Positions 49,151 to 61,448 of a stretch of 64,000 bases of DNA are shown here, piece after piece. The notes under the pieces are model-generated. The model saw only the letters and a list, made by a program, of their open reading frames with translations, did no database searches and was not told where the DNA came from. Position 1 is the stretch's first letter. Every line of letters starts with the position of its first letter. The translations under genes and the position numbers were made by a program. Origin of the DNA: Congeria kusceri (Eukaryota > Mollusca > Bivalvia > Myida > Dreissenidae); contig CM051033.1 of assembly GCA_027627225.1 (NCBI GenBank), positions 52,486,410-52,550,409 on the forward strand, in the 5' to 3' direction.

Positions 49151-50864
49151 AAAGTGTAGTTTTAATATATTTAAAATGAACTCGAGTGGCTAATTCAATT
49201 AAGTAGCATGTATGCTGAAGTTTTTTTGTAGTTTAAACTAAGTCAAGTTTCGGTTAGAAACTGATACACGACCCTTTAAAACAGAGGGACGTAACATATT
49301 TAACAATTTTCGTTATTTACCGCATATGTTGTCATGTTGCTTGCTTGCAATATCTATTCGTACGAATTTGATTCACATTGATATAAATAATTCACGTAGC
49401 ATGATGTGCTGGGCACTCCGAACATCCATTATGCAAGTTCATCACTATCAGCAACCAACATGCATGGTGGCATTGCCTGCTGACAAACTGGCATTGCCGA
49501 CAAATATGTTTAAACCGTTATCAAGCACGACGTCTGTGCAAGTTAGCACACTGACATCGTCAACTAGCATGATGCAAGTGTCGCCATGCGCGATGTCTGC
49601 ATCACTAAGCGCAATGACCCTATGAAAAATATGCTGTAACACCGATCAATCACGATATAATTGTTGTTTAAACTCTCATGAATATTTTTCTTACTAAGCT
49701 ATATCTACCCTCATATGTATAACCATAAACCAAACAACGATCTATTCAATACGACAATCTAAGCAATCACTGCTTTTGAGTGTAAATGAATAATGTAGAA
49801 AGGTTAACCAATGAGCCCTTTATGAAATATTGTAACACCTGGCATGGAAGGTATACAAGAACATAGTTGCAATATCTCCTGCCCAAGAGAGAGTTGACAA
49901 ATACATTGTACGGAACCACTTAAACTGCAACTAGGACATTAAAGGATGAATCATAAGTGAAATTCATTGATAGCGAAGACATTTAAGTAACAATTAAAAC
50001 CGCACAAAACTTATATTGTGTTCCGGCTTTAATTTTTTAAGGAGCATAACAAATAAGACACGCGTTTCCTGTACAGTAACGATTTAACTTTGTCCTTGAC
50101 TGACATGGATGATTTTCACAAATCCCGTGGTACATAAGTGTTCATGTTACCACTTGGAGTTCTGTGGCATCTGATATTCTCTATTGTTCGAAGGCAGATG
50201 GGGTAAACGGTCTGCTATACAATGCAAATACTAAATAATATTCATGAAAAGCACACACAAAGCTTGCAAACTTGCATCAGAGTAAATCGTCTATTGACAA
50301 CCATTTATTGTACATTTTCAACTTTTTGGTTGATTATTAATCGCAATGACAACAATGCCAACTGTAACACACGTTCCCAAACTGAAGTCAAGGTAGATAT
50401 TGAGGTTGATACTGGTGTTTTGGCCATCAAGCACACCTCTCGTGATGCATGTTTGTAAGTATTAACGTCGTACCATCAGTCCGCCACAGTCTGTAAAACA
50501 ATGCAGTGGATTGAAATAACACACATATACACTGTGCTTGAACTGTGTTTTTGTCCTGCAAGTACCGTGATGGCACATTTAAACTTCTGATCGTTTTTGG
50601 TGAGCTTTACATAATTAATTATCGGTATTAAACATTAAACGTTGTTATTATTACTACGTAATATTCAACTGATAATGTAGCTAAACAATGCAATGGGATG
50701 TGTCACGTGTACGTAAGTTTTCCGGTTCACTTTCATAAACGTTAAGTCGACGTGTACACATCAAAGGCGAAGTATAGCACTGACATTAGCACATGTAGCA
50801 ATATTTAATGTTTGTTTGGAAATCAAAGTTTATGTAAGAGCATAATCACCATAAGTGCTAAGTA
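49151..50864. other. Region between retroelement relic and gene B
   Basis: No 3' LTR copy was recognised. Open frames at 49326-49625 and 50222-50458 have no domain or splice support. The gene B promoter should lie near the right end, but I cannot identify core elements. Confidence 0.4.
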
Positions 50865-50922
50865 ATGGTTTGTTTCACATTGAAGGCATTTGGAATTAGT
50901 ATGATGTTTGCTGGTATTAAAC
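50865..50922 (+). CDS. Gene B exon 1: initiator and putative signal peptide
   Basis: ATG at 50865, 19 codons (MVCFTLKAFGISMMFAGIK), then C / GTAAGT, a consensus donor in phase 1 that matches the Ig exon's entry phase. The sequence is moderately hydrophobic; as a signal peptide it is short and weak until joined to the LLQPP of the next exon. A second start, MM at 50901-50906, is possible. Confidence 0.45.
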
Positions 50923-53900
50923 GTAAGTATGAACATAGACTTCTTTTGCATAGATAGTCCGTTTTTTTCTGAACTGTCAAAACATTAATAATTTCACGGT
51001 GGATGCGTTATTTATATCCTCGGCCAGCATTGGTGATTTTCCGATAGCTAGCTTCGGGTATCGGGTATTAAATACTACCTGTGGTTTATAATATTTAAAG
51101 CAGGGTTTTCAACAAAGTAGTAAAACAATATGGTTGAGCAAAAAGCTTTGAGGTATATTGCTCGTCACGTCAACTTAGCTTTTGCTGGTTTGAGTACCGT
51201 CAATAAAAAAATATTTTGAGCAAAAAGGAAATATTTTAAATGTTGCATCGCTTGTTTTTAATAAACATTAGATTTTATATTTACAGTTATTTTTTATGTT
51301 ATTTTCATTTCTCTTTGTTTTTTTCTTTACTTTTTTATTATTTATTTAATGTTCATTAAAATAAATAATTCATAACATATTAATTTAAAAACACAATCAG
51401 ATAAGAGCTTCTTCATTTCAGTCTGACGTGTCCGTCTTTGTGGTGTTTTTAATATTATGTTATTCGTGGAAATCATGATTTACTCTAAGCAATTGTGTTC
51501 AAACAATGTACGATGATAACAACATGCGTACAAGTTAAATAAAGAAATAAAAAATATCTGTCTGAGATTCTAACCCGGACCGCTCCGTTAATAACCGATA
51601 CTTTTCGTCTTTAAACCACTCTGCCATTCCGACTGATGTTCAGTGCAGAATTGCGTATGTTATCTATCATGTATTGTGTATACCATAAAGGCTAATCAAT
51701 ACACGTATATACACGGAAAACTGCGACGAAAGTCAAATTCTAAAAATAACACACTCAACCATCGTGAAATAATTTATGTTTGATAATTATCCGTAATCTT
51801 TGAAATGAAAGTAACAAACAAAAAACAATAACATGTACAATATTTGCAGTGTTGCAGCCACCAGACATCAACATTATTGTGTTTTCTGGGCATACAATAC
51901 AAATATCGTGTGACCGCCATGACGCTGGGGTAACGCGAATTTACAGAAATTCTACTAAAGGATTTGATTCGACAGTGAAAATAGTCAACCGTGACAAATA
52001 CTGCATTGTGTCCACTGATCTACCTTCGGAAACAGTGCAGTGCGTTTGTATGCGAGGGAATCGAGTTGTTTGCAATATTTCTGTTTACAATATTGCAAAC
52101 AGAGATGGACAGTGGAAATGTGCAATATTCGAAAATAAAACTCCTGTGTTTAGCAATGTTGCCAGCGCATCGCAAGGTATGTTCATTATTACACTGAAAT
52201 CCTCCATTGTTTGTCAATAACAAAAACAATGGCATAGTTATATGAGGAAGTAATCATTTGATAAATGTAATGTAAATATAAATGTTAATAAAACCATATA
52301 TATAAACTGCCAAACCGTTATAAGTTTAATACTGTGCATTAAGCATGCACATTAAGAAATCTGTGTTTTAGGCGGAAGTCAACGGTCTTTTGAGAGGGTA
52401 ATTTGCAAAAACAGGTATCGCGAAAAACTACTTATATTCTTGGCAGGCTACGAGTCAGTTAATCAAAACCTGATTGGACCCTTCTTCAAAACAATTACAA
52501 TTCACGAATGTGTTCTTACCAATTAACCACTTAAGATAATGTTTGCCATGTGTATTATAATATGTATATCGTGTGATTTATTAAAATCACAGTTTCATAA
52601 ATAGTCAGTTTATTAAAAAAAATTTAAGTCAAATTAATGACACGCCTATTTTCGTTGTTTACTTGAATGTAACCGAAATATTAATTTGAGAGACCTGGAA
52701 GACGACCATTAAATTAATGCGCTACTTCGTTTTTTTTTAAATCGTTTTGAAAGTGTTGTTTCTATTTACAGATTCTTATTCAATTTTTTGACAATATATT
52801 ACTGTAATCTATAAATTTTATATTGTGTTATGGAAAATCTAGAGCACGCATCGTATGACTAACTTTTTACTCAGTAGGCTACGAATCACTAACAATTGAT
52901 GCTCCTAACTACCACGTTTTATCGGTTATACTGCATGGCTCGTTGCAGATTGACTTGTTAACTGACATGTATAAACTAACTTCCGTGTGCATTAGATAAT
53001 TAGCTTGATAAGAAAACATATTACCAAGTAAGTCGTTCAAACAAACGTTTACTTTATAGCAAAAATGCACACGTAATTCACATGCTTTTAGTTTTTTAGA
53101 CTTCTACGCGTTTTGATTTATTTATATATATAAATCAGGAAGGAGCTCGACAGTGTCCACTGTAGATCCTATTTCTGACATTGCTAGCACAACGGTAATA
53201 AACACGAATCAGAGTCGTGACAATGAAGCAGACGAAATAATAGATGGTATTGTGATTGGAATAACTAATACTGATTTATTGTATTTAATATTCGACGGAC
53301 TATATCACATTGTTTAAACAGTTTAGGTATTTGGGTTTATTGGGTGTATTGCCCCGTTAAAGTTTAATACATTTCCCAATTAATTATTCAATAAACAATA
53401 AGGATTCTATAATTATGCGGGTCATTCAATCATTTTAAGATCGTTGCTAATATATTACGCATACACAAGAGCAATATTTTTACAGCAACTAGTTGTTGTT
53501 TACAGATGTAGCTGATATGTCGACTGTTATTGCGATCGCAAATGTCAGATCTTCGACGACAGAACATGCTATTCAGAAAACAGCTAGCTCCAATGCAATC
53601 GGTAGCCTTTTATAAACAATGTATTTAGCAGTCAAAAAGATAATTACCTTTGCTTATAAGAACTCACCAATAATAAGTTATATTAACCAAATTGGGCAAA
53701 CCTAGAGGAACGATGAGACTAAGCGTGCTTTTACATTTCAATGCTTAAAGGTGTATGATATGTGCTGGGTAAATGCCAATGAGGTTAACACATATTTCGG
53801 CTGGTACACAATAAGTAACCAATCTGTTGTCCGAATATTATTTTTTTATTCAGACAGTTTCTGTCAGAAGTTCATAATCATCGCGGCTGCGGGTGTGATT

Positions 53901-56010
53901 TTACTTCTTGCGGCTACGTTACTGATTTGTGTCTGCAGAAAATACCAAATACGTACAGGTTGTACGCAACTGAAATTTAGTTTACTTGGAGTGTGTAATA
54001 TATAATTAATATACACGTACCAGTAGTTATATATCTATCATGTTTAGTAAAATATATAACGTATAATAACAGGCATAGTACGTATGTATTGTTAAACATT
54101 GCTCTACCTATTTAGCTATGGTTATTGCGTCCTAATTGCAATTGCACAAAGTAATCAACCACATTAATAAATTGCATATGTTGGATTTATTATAAAATAA
54201 ATGCTTAATGAGTCAACAGTTATATTTTTTAGAAGCAATTAGTCCCTCCAGAGGTGACAGTACTAGCGGTGCAGAAAACACCGTTCACGAGCTCTTTTCT
54301 GAAGTCGTAGCTGAAAGACAACGCTCAGCAGTAGACCACTATGATCGCATACCAATGATGGTTATATCGCCTATGGCTGACAGTGTCCCTCTCTCAGTCG
54401 ACGCCATGACTGTAGAAGATGCAACTGAGTCAGAGACTGAACAGAGAAGTACAAGTGTACACTATTACGAACAGTTCCGGATAGTCCAGATGCCGATGTG
54501 CCCGCCTCTCAAAGTAAGTGACCTTTTGATTTTGACGACAGCATGCGTGTATACGAGTCCCATAACGACTTTGGTGTTTGTTTGTGCTTGTTTACATACA
54601 CTATACATATATACAACCTATAATTGCAGGCATAGTACATATATATTGTTAAACATTGCTCTACTTATTTAGCATAGGTTATTGCGTCCTAATTGCAATT
54701 GCATAAAGTAATCAACCACAGTAATACATTGCATTCGTTGGATTTACTATAAAATAAATGCTTAATGTGTCAACAATTATATTTTTTAGAAGCAATTAGT
54801 CCCTCCAGAGGTGAAAGTGCTAGCGGTACAGAAAACACCGTTCACGAGAGCTCTTTTCTGAAGGCGTAGCTGAAAGACAAAGCTCAGCAGTGGACCACTA
54901 TGATCGCATACCAATGCTGGTTATATCGCCTATGGCTGATAGTTTCCCTCTCTCAGTCGACGCCATTACTCTAGAAGATGCCACTGAGTCACAGACTGGA
55001 CAGAGAAGTACAAGTGTGCACTATTACGAAACAATTCCGGATAGTCCAGATGCCGATGTGCCCGCCTCTCAAAGTAAGTGACCTTTTGATTTTGACGACA
55101 GCATGCGTGTATACGAGTCCCATAACGACTTTGGTGTTTGTGTGTGCTTGTTTACATACACTATACATATACGTGTTACCGTTAAATACAAAAACGATAG
55201 CTTGAACTTGACGGCGTTTCCTTGTGTTGTTTCGTGAAATTATTTCCCTTAAATTGACGAAAGATTTTTTTCTATACGGAAACCTATATCAAACATAACT
55301 TACAAGCCCTTTTAATTTGCGTCATTAATATAACACTAATTTATATTTTAGACGAGAACGAGGAATCCAAAACACGTGCGTATGTATTCATTTTGATTTG
55401 AAAATATATGGAACATGCATTGGTTTGCATCTTTAGACACCTACTTAAGCGGAAATAATATGTACATATATTTAACGAAACTATGGAGAAAAATAGGACA
55501 ATGTGATTGTTTTACAAAACATTAAGTGGAATGTATTTAATTTTGCAATTTACTGGCGTTATACGAAATTTCTTGCAGCAGTAAGCCGCGGGGCAAATGT
55601 TACTGTTAATTGCTGAATTATTGATTAGGTGGCTGAAGCTACGCGTCTCAGTTTTATTAACACTCAAATGCGTTATGGCTATATGTGTGTTCTGTATTTC
55701 CATGCGTATGTTCGTAATACGCAATGGCGACGCATATAAAAAAATAACTACCCGGGGAACTCTAAACTAGATTCAAACCGCATGTTCATATCGCGCCTTC
55801 TATCAAACAATTATAAGCAATAGCCATTCCATGCCAATGTAATTTATATTGATGTATGTAGGCATGCCTAAATTTAGAAATGGTGTGATTAAAAGGAAAC
55901 AGTTTAGGTTGTTCAATGTTTTCCGTAGAACTGAAACGCTTCGCTATGAGAATCTTCTTGGAACGAGAACCGATGAGAAAACGCAGTACATCACCTTAGC
56001 AAACATCTAG
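50865..56010 (+). CDS. Gene B: Ig-domain membrane receptor with ITIM/ITSM-like tail
   Basis: Predicted type I single-pass protein. Exons: 50865-50922 (start), 51850-52176 (Ig-like), 53139-53246 and 53506-53601 (Ser/Thr stalk), 53854-53952 (TM), 54233-54513 or a 3' part of 54790-55073 (alternative tail exons), 55352-55375, 55862-56010 (end). All joints up to the TM exon are phase 1, as usual for Ig-superfamily genes. With the second tail exon entered at 54891 the protein is about 347 residues and ends in LRYENL ... TQYITLANI. With the first tail exon it is about 331 residues and stops before those motifs. There are four N-glycosylation sequons in the ectodomain (NST, NIS, NKT, NQS). A likely role is a cell-surface receptor signalling through SH2 proteins. 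It resembles no family I can name. Expression is unproven, and the tail frameshifts leave open that it is decaying. Confidence 0.6.
51557..51634 (-). repeat. tRNA-Leu-like sequence in gene B intron 1
   Basis: Minus-strand reading starts GTCGGAATGGCAGAGTGG, like the 5' half of a type II (Leu/Ser) tRNA, and ends GGTCCGGGTTAGAATCTCAG. The B box reads GGGTTAGAATC instead of GGTTCGAATC, and the arms pair poorly, so this is a pseudogene or SINE head. Confidence 0.5.
51850..52176 (+). CDS. Gene B Ig-like domain exon
   Basis: Acceptor ATATTTGCAG and donor CAAG/GTATGT, phase 1-1, 108 codons. An early cysteine (QISC) and a late DGQWKC motif correspond to the B- and F-strand cysteines of an Ig fold, with Trp where Tyr is usual. 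Four extra cysteines (DKYC, VQCVC, VVC) could form further disulphides. Three glycosylation sequons. It is closely similar to the broken exon of gene A at 41852-42182. Confidence 0.7.
53139..53246 (+). CDS. Gene B stalk exon 1
   Basis: 108 bases, phase 1-1, between TAAATCAG and GATG/GTATTG. Ser/Thr/Asp-rich (SSTVSTVDPISDIASTTVIN), with one NQS sequon and an acidic end. Likely an extended, O-glycosylated stalk. Confidence 0.6.
53506..53601 (+). CDS. Gene B stalk exon 2
   Basis: 96 bases, phase 1-1, between GTTGTTTACAG and ATCG/GTAGCC. Encodes DMSTVIAIANVRSSTTEHAI and a short Ser-containing end. Homologous to gene A 41192-41274. Confidence 0.55.
53854..53952 (+). CDS. Gene B transmembrane exon
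   Basis: 99 bases, phase 1-1, after a pyrimidine-rich ATTTTTTTATTCAG and before ATAC/GTACAG. Encodes FIIIAAAGVILLLAATLLIC, then VCRKYQI, a classic helix plus basic stop-transfer. Confidence 0.7.
54233..54513 (+). CDS. Gene B tail exon 5a (frame lost near its 3' end)
   Basis: 281 bases, entered in phase 1 from the TM exon: AISPSRGDSTSGAENTVHEL ... AVDHYDRIPMM ... STSVHYYEQF. Near 54469, exon 5b reads GAAACAATTCC where 5a reads GAACAGTTCC. The missing base shifts the end of 5a to RIVQMPMCPPLK and makes the exit phase 0. Joined to the next two exons it gives 16 residues and a stop, so a protein using 5a lacks the C-terminal tyrosine motifs. Confidence 0.6.
54790..55073 (+). CDS. Gene B tail exon 5b (early frameshift, intact 3' part)
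   Basis: 284 bases. Two extra bases (CACGAGAGCTC versus CACGAGCTC in 5a) lead to TAG at about codon 26 if the normal acceptor is used. Past this point the frame DHYDRIPMLVISPMADSFPL ... HYYETIPDSPDADVPASQ is open and leaves in phase 1, which matches the rest of the gene. A candidate internal acceptor (CTCAGCAG/TGGACC, start 54891) would splice from the TM exon straight into this frame. IPDS also occurs at the start of gene A's big tail exon, supporting this frame as ancestral. Confidence 0.55.
55352..55375 (+). CDS. Gene B 24-base microexon
   Basis: TTATATTTTAG / 24 bases / GTGCGT, phase 1-1, coding ENEESKT. It joins exon 5b to the last exon in frame. Confidence 0.55.
55862..56010 (+). CDS. 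Gene B terminal exon with paired tyrosine motifs
   Basis: After ATGTATGTAG in phase 1 the frame runs MPKFRNGVIKRKQFRLFNVF ... ETLRYENLLG ... KTQYITLANI and stops at TAG 56008-56010. LRYENL fits the ITIM consensus (I/V/L/S-x-Y-x-x-I/L/V). TQYITL fits T-x-Y-x-x-V/I/L (ITSM-like). The spacing YxxL-(10)-YxxL also fits an ITAM. A basic stretch precedes them. An AATAAA lies at 56215-56220. Confidence 0.7.
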
Positions 56011-56077
56011 ATAATTATCAACCGCAACGGACCTGGCTACGACTACATTTTTCCCGCTGTCAGACCATGATCTTGAC

Positions 56078-56675
56078 GCTTCACTTCATGCGAACAATTG
56101 TGCATCAGTGTAAATATAAGTGTATTTGTGTATATTGTTGAAACAGATATAAAAAACAAAACAAAACGTTCATTCGTTTTGTTTTCCTTGTAAATGCATG
56201 TATGTGTATTATTAAATAAAACTCAACAACTCTATGCACCACTCAAAACAATATTTATGTTTATGCATAAGACTGAACGACTAAAAACGGCGTTACTTTA
56301 ACAACATAACGAACTTCATCTATTAGAATGTAAATGTTTAATTGAATTTGATGTATAAGAAATATCATAAAAATCAACCAACTGACAGATAACGATATTG
56401 ACATTCATTCAAATGCGAACAATAAGTATGAGTGTAAATATTAGTGTATTTGTGTATATTGTTTAAACGGATATAAATAACAAAACAAATGTTAATGTGT
56501 TTATTTTGTTGTATGTATGTGCATTATTAAAGAAAACCTAAAACCACTATGCACCACTCAAAACCATATTAATGCCAATGCTGAAGACTAAACGACTACG
56601 ACGGCATTACTTTAAAAAAAAATACAATATTACGGACTCCATCTATTATAATTTATATGTTTTATTGAATTTGAT
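56078..56675 (+). repeat. 323-bp tandem duplication over the gene B 3' end
   Basis: GTGTAAATAT ... GTGTATTTGTGTATATTG occurs near 56109 and 56432, and homology continues through CTATGCACCACTCAAAAC. The first copy has AATAAA at 56215. The second has AAAGAAA there, so only the first keeps a standard polyadenylation signal. Confidence 0.8.
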
Positions 56676-59600
56676 AAGCAATGCGTATTTCAAACATGCG
56701 TGTTGATTAACGTTCCGATATTAGATACAAATAGTGTATTTAATAATTGTCCTTTGAAGACATCCGCTGTTAATATAAATAGACCCCTTTCTTAATTTTA
56801 AGTAAATGAGTATTGTATGAGTTGTATCCCTTAAGAAAGAAAATAGAAACACAAGTCTGTATTGGCTGTGATTGTAAATAACAGAACATAATTGTTTAGT
56901 GGAGAAAATTTAAGTAAAGCTTAAACTTATACAAGAACACCGCGATTTGTCGCATGCCGGGGCATAACTCAAGTACGATCAGAGCAATTATGGCCGAAAA
57001 CCGAACTTGACCTTCTCTGTATGCCTACTAACACTTTTCCAAAATTTTATAATGTTTGCACAAAAACCTTCTGAAGTTATTTTCTGCTCGAACCTTATTA
57101 GAACTATTGCTTTTCCAAAATTAGTTATAACTCAAGTACGATAAGAGCAATTATGCCGAAAACCGAAAAAAAACTTCGTTTTATGCCTACAACTCTTTAC
57201 CAAAGTGTCATAGCGATTGCACAAGCCTCAAAGAGGCATAACTAAAGTTATTATGCACACACAAAAATGAAAACTGAACCTTCATTTTGTGTCTACTAAC
57301 ACTTACCTAAAGTTTCACTATGAAAGTTAAAGTTCATTTTATCAATAACAACATTGCCAAAGCAAAAACACATAGCATAATAAGTTAATAATAATGCAAC
57401 AATTGCATAATATACAATGCGTTCGAATAAAAACAGTATAAAACACATTAGTAATACTCGTTTTGTGTAAAGATATATAAGTACACAGTTTTAACATAAT
57501 TTATTATTTCACACCAACAAAATGATGGTGCAGGTACAAACTAACAGAGTAACATTATTACTCTCTATATAGATATTATATAAAAAAAAGTTATTCACTC
57601 TCTTTGCAAATATGTTAAATCCTAATATTTAAGTCAGGGCATTTATTTTAATCAAATGCAAAGTTAAATTTAAGAAATGTAATACATTCATAACCTAATA
57701 AAGGAATACAATATTAACAGTTTAAGTAAATGCTGAACAATAGTTTAATGAAAACAAAATTCGGCATTTATGTATTTGGGTTAAAACCGTTGTATAGTGT
57801 TTTGTAAATAAACAATACAATGGCTTGTGCAACCCAACCCTTCCAAAATAATAAACGATACAAGTTTGACTGCTATCGCTGTAGATATTCAATAGCATCG
57901 ATACCGGAGGTATATTTGCATTACGATAATTATTAATGATTACACGTGTATATTGAATTTAGACACCACGACCTCTGATACAGCTCATTTCCATCCTTTT
58001 GGAGATTGAGTATTTAACGAAGAGACTCATTGCGTGAATAAAACAAAATATAATAAAAGTACACGACGATCTATATACGATAAATTTCCGTGAATTTCTA
58101 GTTTTATCCAGATTTGTAAAAAACTAAACATGTTTCACAGTATATCGTAGTACATATATCACTATTGTACAAAGCGTTATAATACCTATTAACAACTATG
58201 TATAAGATTCATCACCAAAACCACTCATTTATTTACGAAATTCAAATGTCGGTTGGATATGGCGTCACACCGTTTCCTGAATATAAAATAAAAAAGATAT
58301 ATACATGTGCATATATACAAGCACATTTCGATTTAAGTAGCCAATATTTAATAATCATTCGGTTTGTGTTATGTCTCCAATACGCAACGAGTTCCAGTAA
58401 TTCTTTAACACATCGACAATGCTTTTTCCAAACTACAACGAGCATTTTATTGGCATAAAACAAACACTGAATAATTGTTAAAACAAAAATGAACACATAA
58501 TTATAAGGCTGATGGAACGACGTATCTGAAAGTGTCATTACTGTTAACAGGTTTTGTAACAAATTGCATTTGTAGCGCGTTACTTATATTTTACACCACT
58601 GTGACAAAATTGAAAGACACAATAGTACACTTTATAAAACATCAACATTTTAATGCATTCCTATTAACCCCTTAATTGACTTGGAATAGGAAACCCGCAT
58701 TTTAGGGACCCATTAATAACCTGATTTAGCTACCTTAAATTAAAAAGTGTTTTAATATTTTAATATTTTAAAAAGACATGTATACTTTTTCATCAAATAA
58801 GGTTATACATTAATTAGACATCATTTTTATGCAGTCCAAAACATTGGATTTATGTTAAAGTGCTGTGGTGCAAAAATGAACTTCGTATTCATTTAATTTA
58901 AATAAGAAATCACGATACATATGATGCCACATAGATACTATACACTATACTATACTGCATACATTAAAAGGCAGTATGTTTTGTTTTTCTTTTGGGAACA
59001 AATATGAACTGTTTGCTGCTTTTGATATTGTTTTTAAATCATTGAATGGAGATTATATTATTCCAAGTAATCATCTTCTATTAATATATTCAGGAGGTTT
59101 TTGTTGTTGGTGGGTCCGTGTTAAAGTTGTTAAACAAGCATCATTACCATAGGCTATCTTAACCCACAATGTAAATGTTTACTGACGGCTAAGACCGTAT
59201 AACTCATCATTCACTAAATGGATTAATGCATGTCCTTTCTAAATATTATTCAGCATTACAAAAATGTGTTGCAATTGTGAAATCAAGAGACGAAAGCTTC
59301 ACACTCGCGTTTTCACTAGAACACGTATTCTGACTTTTTGTTTACTTTACTCAAGTGTCATCAGTTTGTTTGCACCTTCATATCGGACATTAATTTAAAA
59401 AACGGTCAATGGTCATTATAACCCGTTGCTGTGAAAAGTTTGCTTCAATTCAATGTCAACATTTTATTCAACAGTAAAACGTATGTTAGTACACGGCTGA
59501 ATAATAATAGTAATAATAATAAGCAAAACATTTAACAGTTGGTTAAATTATTAATTTACACAATCATTCCATTTTTGTAAAAGAAATACTGGAGATAATT

Positions 59601-59859
59601 TTTGTTGTCACTTGTACAACCAATATATTTACACCTACTGTCGTACTAGGACTTCCTTGAATGTGTAATTAATTGTAAACATCATACAATAGAAGAGCTG
59701 TCGTAGAAGCTGTCGTAGGACAGCGCGCTCGAATTTTCTTGTGCTTGTCAGAGTTACTGGCATTATTTTTCTAAAGCAAGAAATATGGAAATTCCCTAAA
59801 AGCCCATTTTTATAACAAAATGCATTAAAGTCTGCACATCAATAAACGTTTTATTAAAA
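56676..59859. other. Intergenic, diverged repeats
   Basis: Bases 56960-57300 hold two diverged copies of a repeat starting CATAACTCAAGTACGATNAGAGCAATTATG. Elsewhere the sequence is AT-rich with no exon-like frame. The frames at 58198-58562 on both strands have no support. Confidence 0.45.
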
Positions 59860-61225
59860 GTGACCTTGACCCCACCCAATATGCAATACCAAGCGAGGTC
59901 TTGATATAAGGTATCTATGTATTTAGTTTCATTACAATATCTGAATGTGTTTTAAAGTTATTGATCGAAATTGTTTTTCTATATTAATGGTGTCCCCTCC
60001 ATACACAATCGCAAGCGAGGTCTGGATATAAGTTATCTTGTATAAAGTTTCATTAAAATATCTGAATGCATTTTCAAGTTATCGAGAAGAAACCGCTTTT
60101 CTATTTAAGTAACAGTGACCTTTACCTTTACCCATTATGCAATCCCAAGAGAGGTATCGGTATAAGGTATGTATGCATTAAGTTTCATTAAATATATCAA
60201 TGCGTTCCCAAGTTATTGAGCGGAAACCGTTTTTCTACTTTGAGTAAATGTGACCTTGACCCCACCCACACCATATGCAATCCCAAGCGAGATCTTGATT
60301 TAAGATATATATGTATAAAGTTTCATTAAAATATCTCAATGCGTTCTCAAGTTATTAAACGGAAACTGTTTTTCTATTTTAAGTAATAGTGATCTTGACC
60401 CCACCCATCCCATATGCAAGTCCAAGCGAGTTCTCGATATGAGGTATGTATGTATAAAGTTTCATTAATATATCTCAGTCAGTCTCAAGTTATTGAGCGG
60501 AAACCATTTTTCTATTTTTTGCAACAGTGAGCTCGACCCCACCAACCCCATATGCAATCCTTACGAGGTCTTCACATAACCTATCTATGTATTAAGTTTC
60601 ATAAAAATATCTCAACGCGTTCTCAAGTCATTGAGCGAAAACCGTTTATTCTATTTATAGTAACAGTGACCTTGACCTTGACCCCAACCACCCCATTTCC
60701 AGTTTCATTACAATAGCTTAATCCGTTCTCGAGTTCGAGAGTGGAAACGATAAGTTGGGTAACTAGCTTACCGAAAAACTTAAACCTGTTCATATCGCTT
60801 ATATGTAACATTTCTAAGGGTAAAAAGGCCCATATTTCTGACAAATTTCAAACTAGAGTTATCAAAAATTCCCATGAGCTCATTTTAATATAGGAAATGA
60901 GTGTTCTAAGTTTAAATACAATCCCTTAGTCCATTCCTGAGAAGGCAGCTTACCGAAAAACTTTAACCTGTCCATATAGCTTATGTTAAATTTGTAAAAA
61001 GGCCAATAATTTTGACAAATTTCAAAATAGAGTTACCAAACATGGCCTATAGATTGGTTTTAATGTGGGGAATAAACGTTTTAAGTTTCAATGAAATCAC
61101 TCAAGCTATTCCTGAGAAACTAGCTTACCGAAAAACGTTAACCTAGCTCGGACGCCGACGCCGACGCAAACGCCGACGCCTGGATGAGTAGAATAGCTTG
61201 CCTTTTCTTCGAAAAGTCGAGATAA
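59860..61225 (+). mobile_element. Composite bivalve repeat with internal 120-130 bp tandem units
   Basis: About seven units from 59860 to 60690 each contain CCAAGCGAGGTCTTGATATA, AAGTTTCATTAAAATATCT and AAGTTATTGAGCGGAAACCG. These are followed by less regular copies of TAGCTTACCGAAAAAC. The end at about 61145-61225 has GACGCCGACGCCGACGC, then a TTTTCTTCGAAAAG hairpin and GTCGAGATAAAAA. I recall this end structure from other bivalve genomes. The class (Helitron-like or other) is not decided by what is visible. Confidence 0.65.
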
Positions 61226-61448
61226 AAACGATTGTTTATTATTTATTATATTTGATGCCCAGCAAGGTTTGTATTGATGATGTGTGTAAGTAATTTGTCG
61301 TCATTTACAAATGAATGATTTTAATATTTTCCGCATATAGCACTACACAAACACTGGTTGTTCTCAGAAAAAAGATTTAATTTCTATTAGAAATTAACTA
61401 TAGACATTCGACGTACTACACTGCAAAATAGTCAATCACAAATACTAC

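Larger units (their letters stand above)
54070..55171 (+). repeat. Tandem duplication (period 557) of a gene B exon with its introns
   Basis: Bases 54070-54612 and 54627-55171 are near-identical direct copies that include intron, acceptor, exon, donor and downstream intron. Both keep the AG acceptor and the AAA/GTAAGT donor. Differences are a few substitutions plus indels that change the exon frame. Confidence 0.9.

Noticed and set aside
50222..50458. 78-residue frame upstream of gene B as its first exon
   Set aside because: No donor with a matching phase was seen at its end; the short exon at 50865-50922 has a consensus donor and the right phase.
49151..50864. A 3' LTR for the Gypsy relic
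   Set aside because: No stretch matching the 43441-43948 LTR was recognised here or further right.
58198..58562. Overlapping frames on both strands after gene B
   Set aside because: AT-rich, open on both strands, no recognised motif or splice site.
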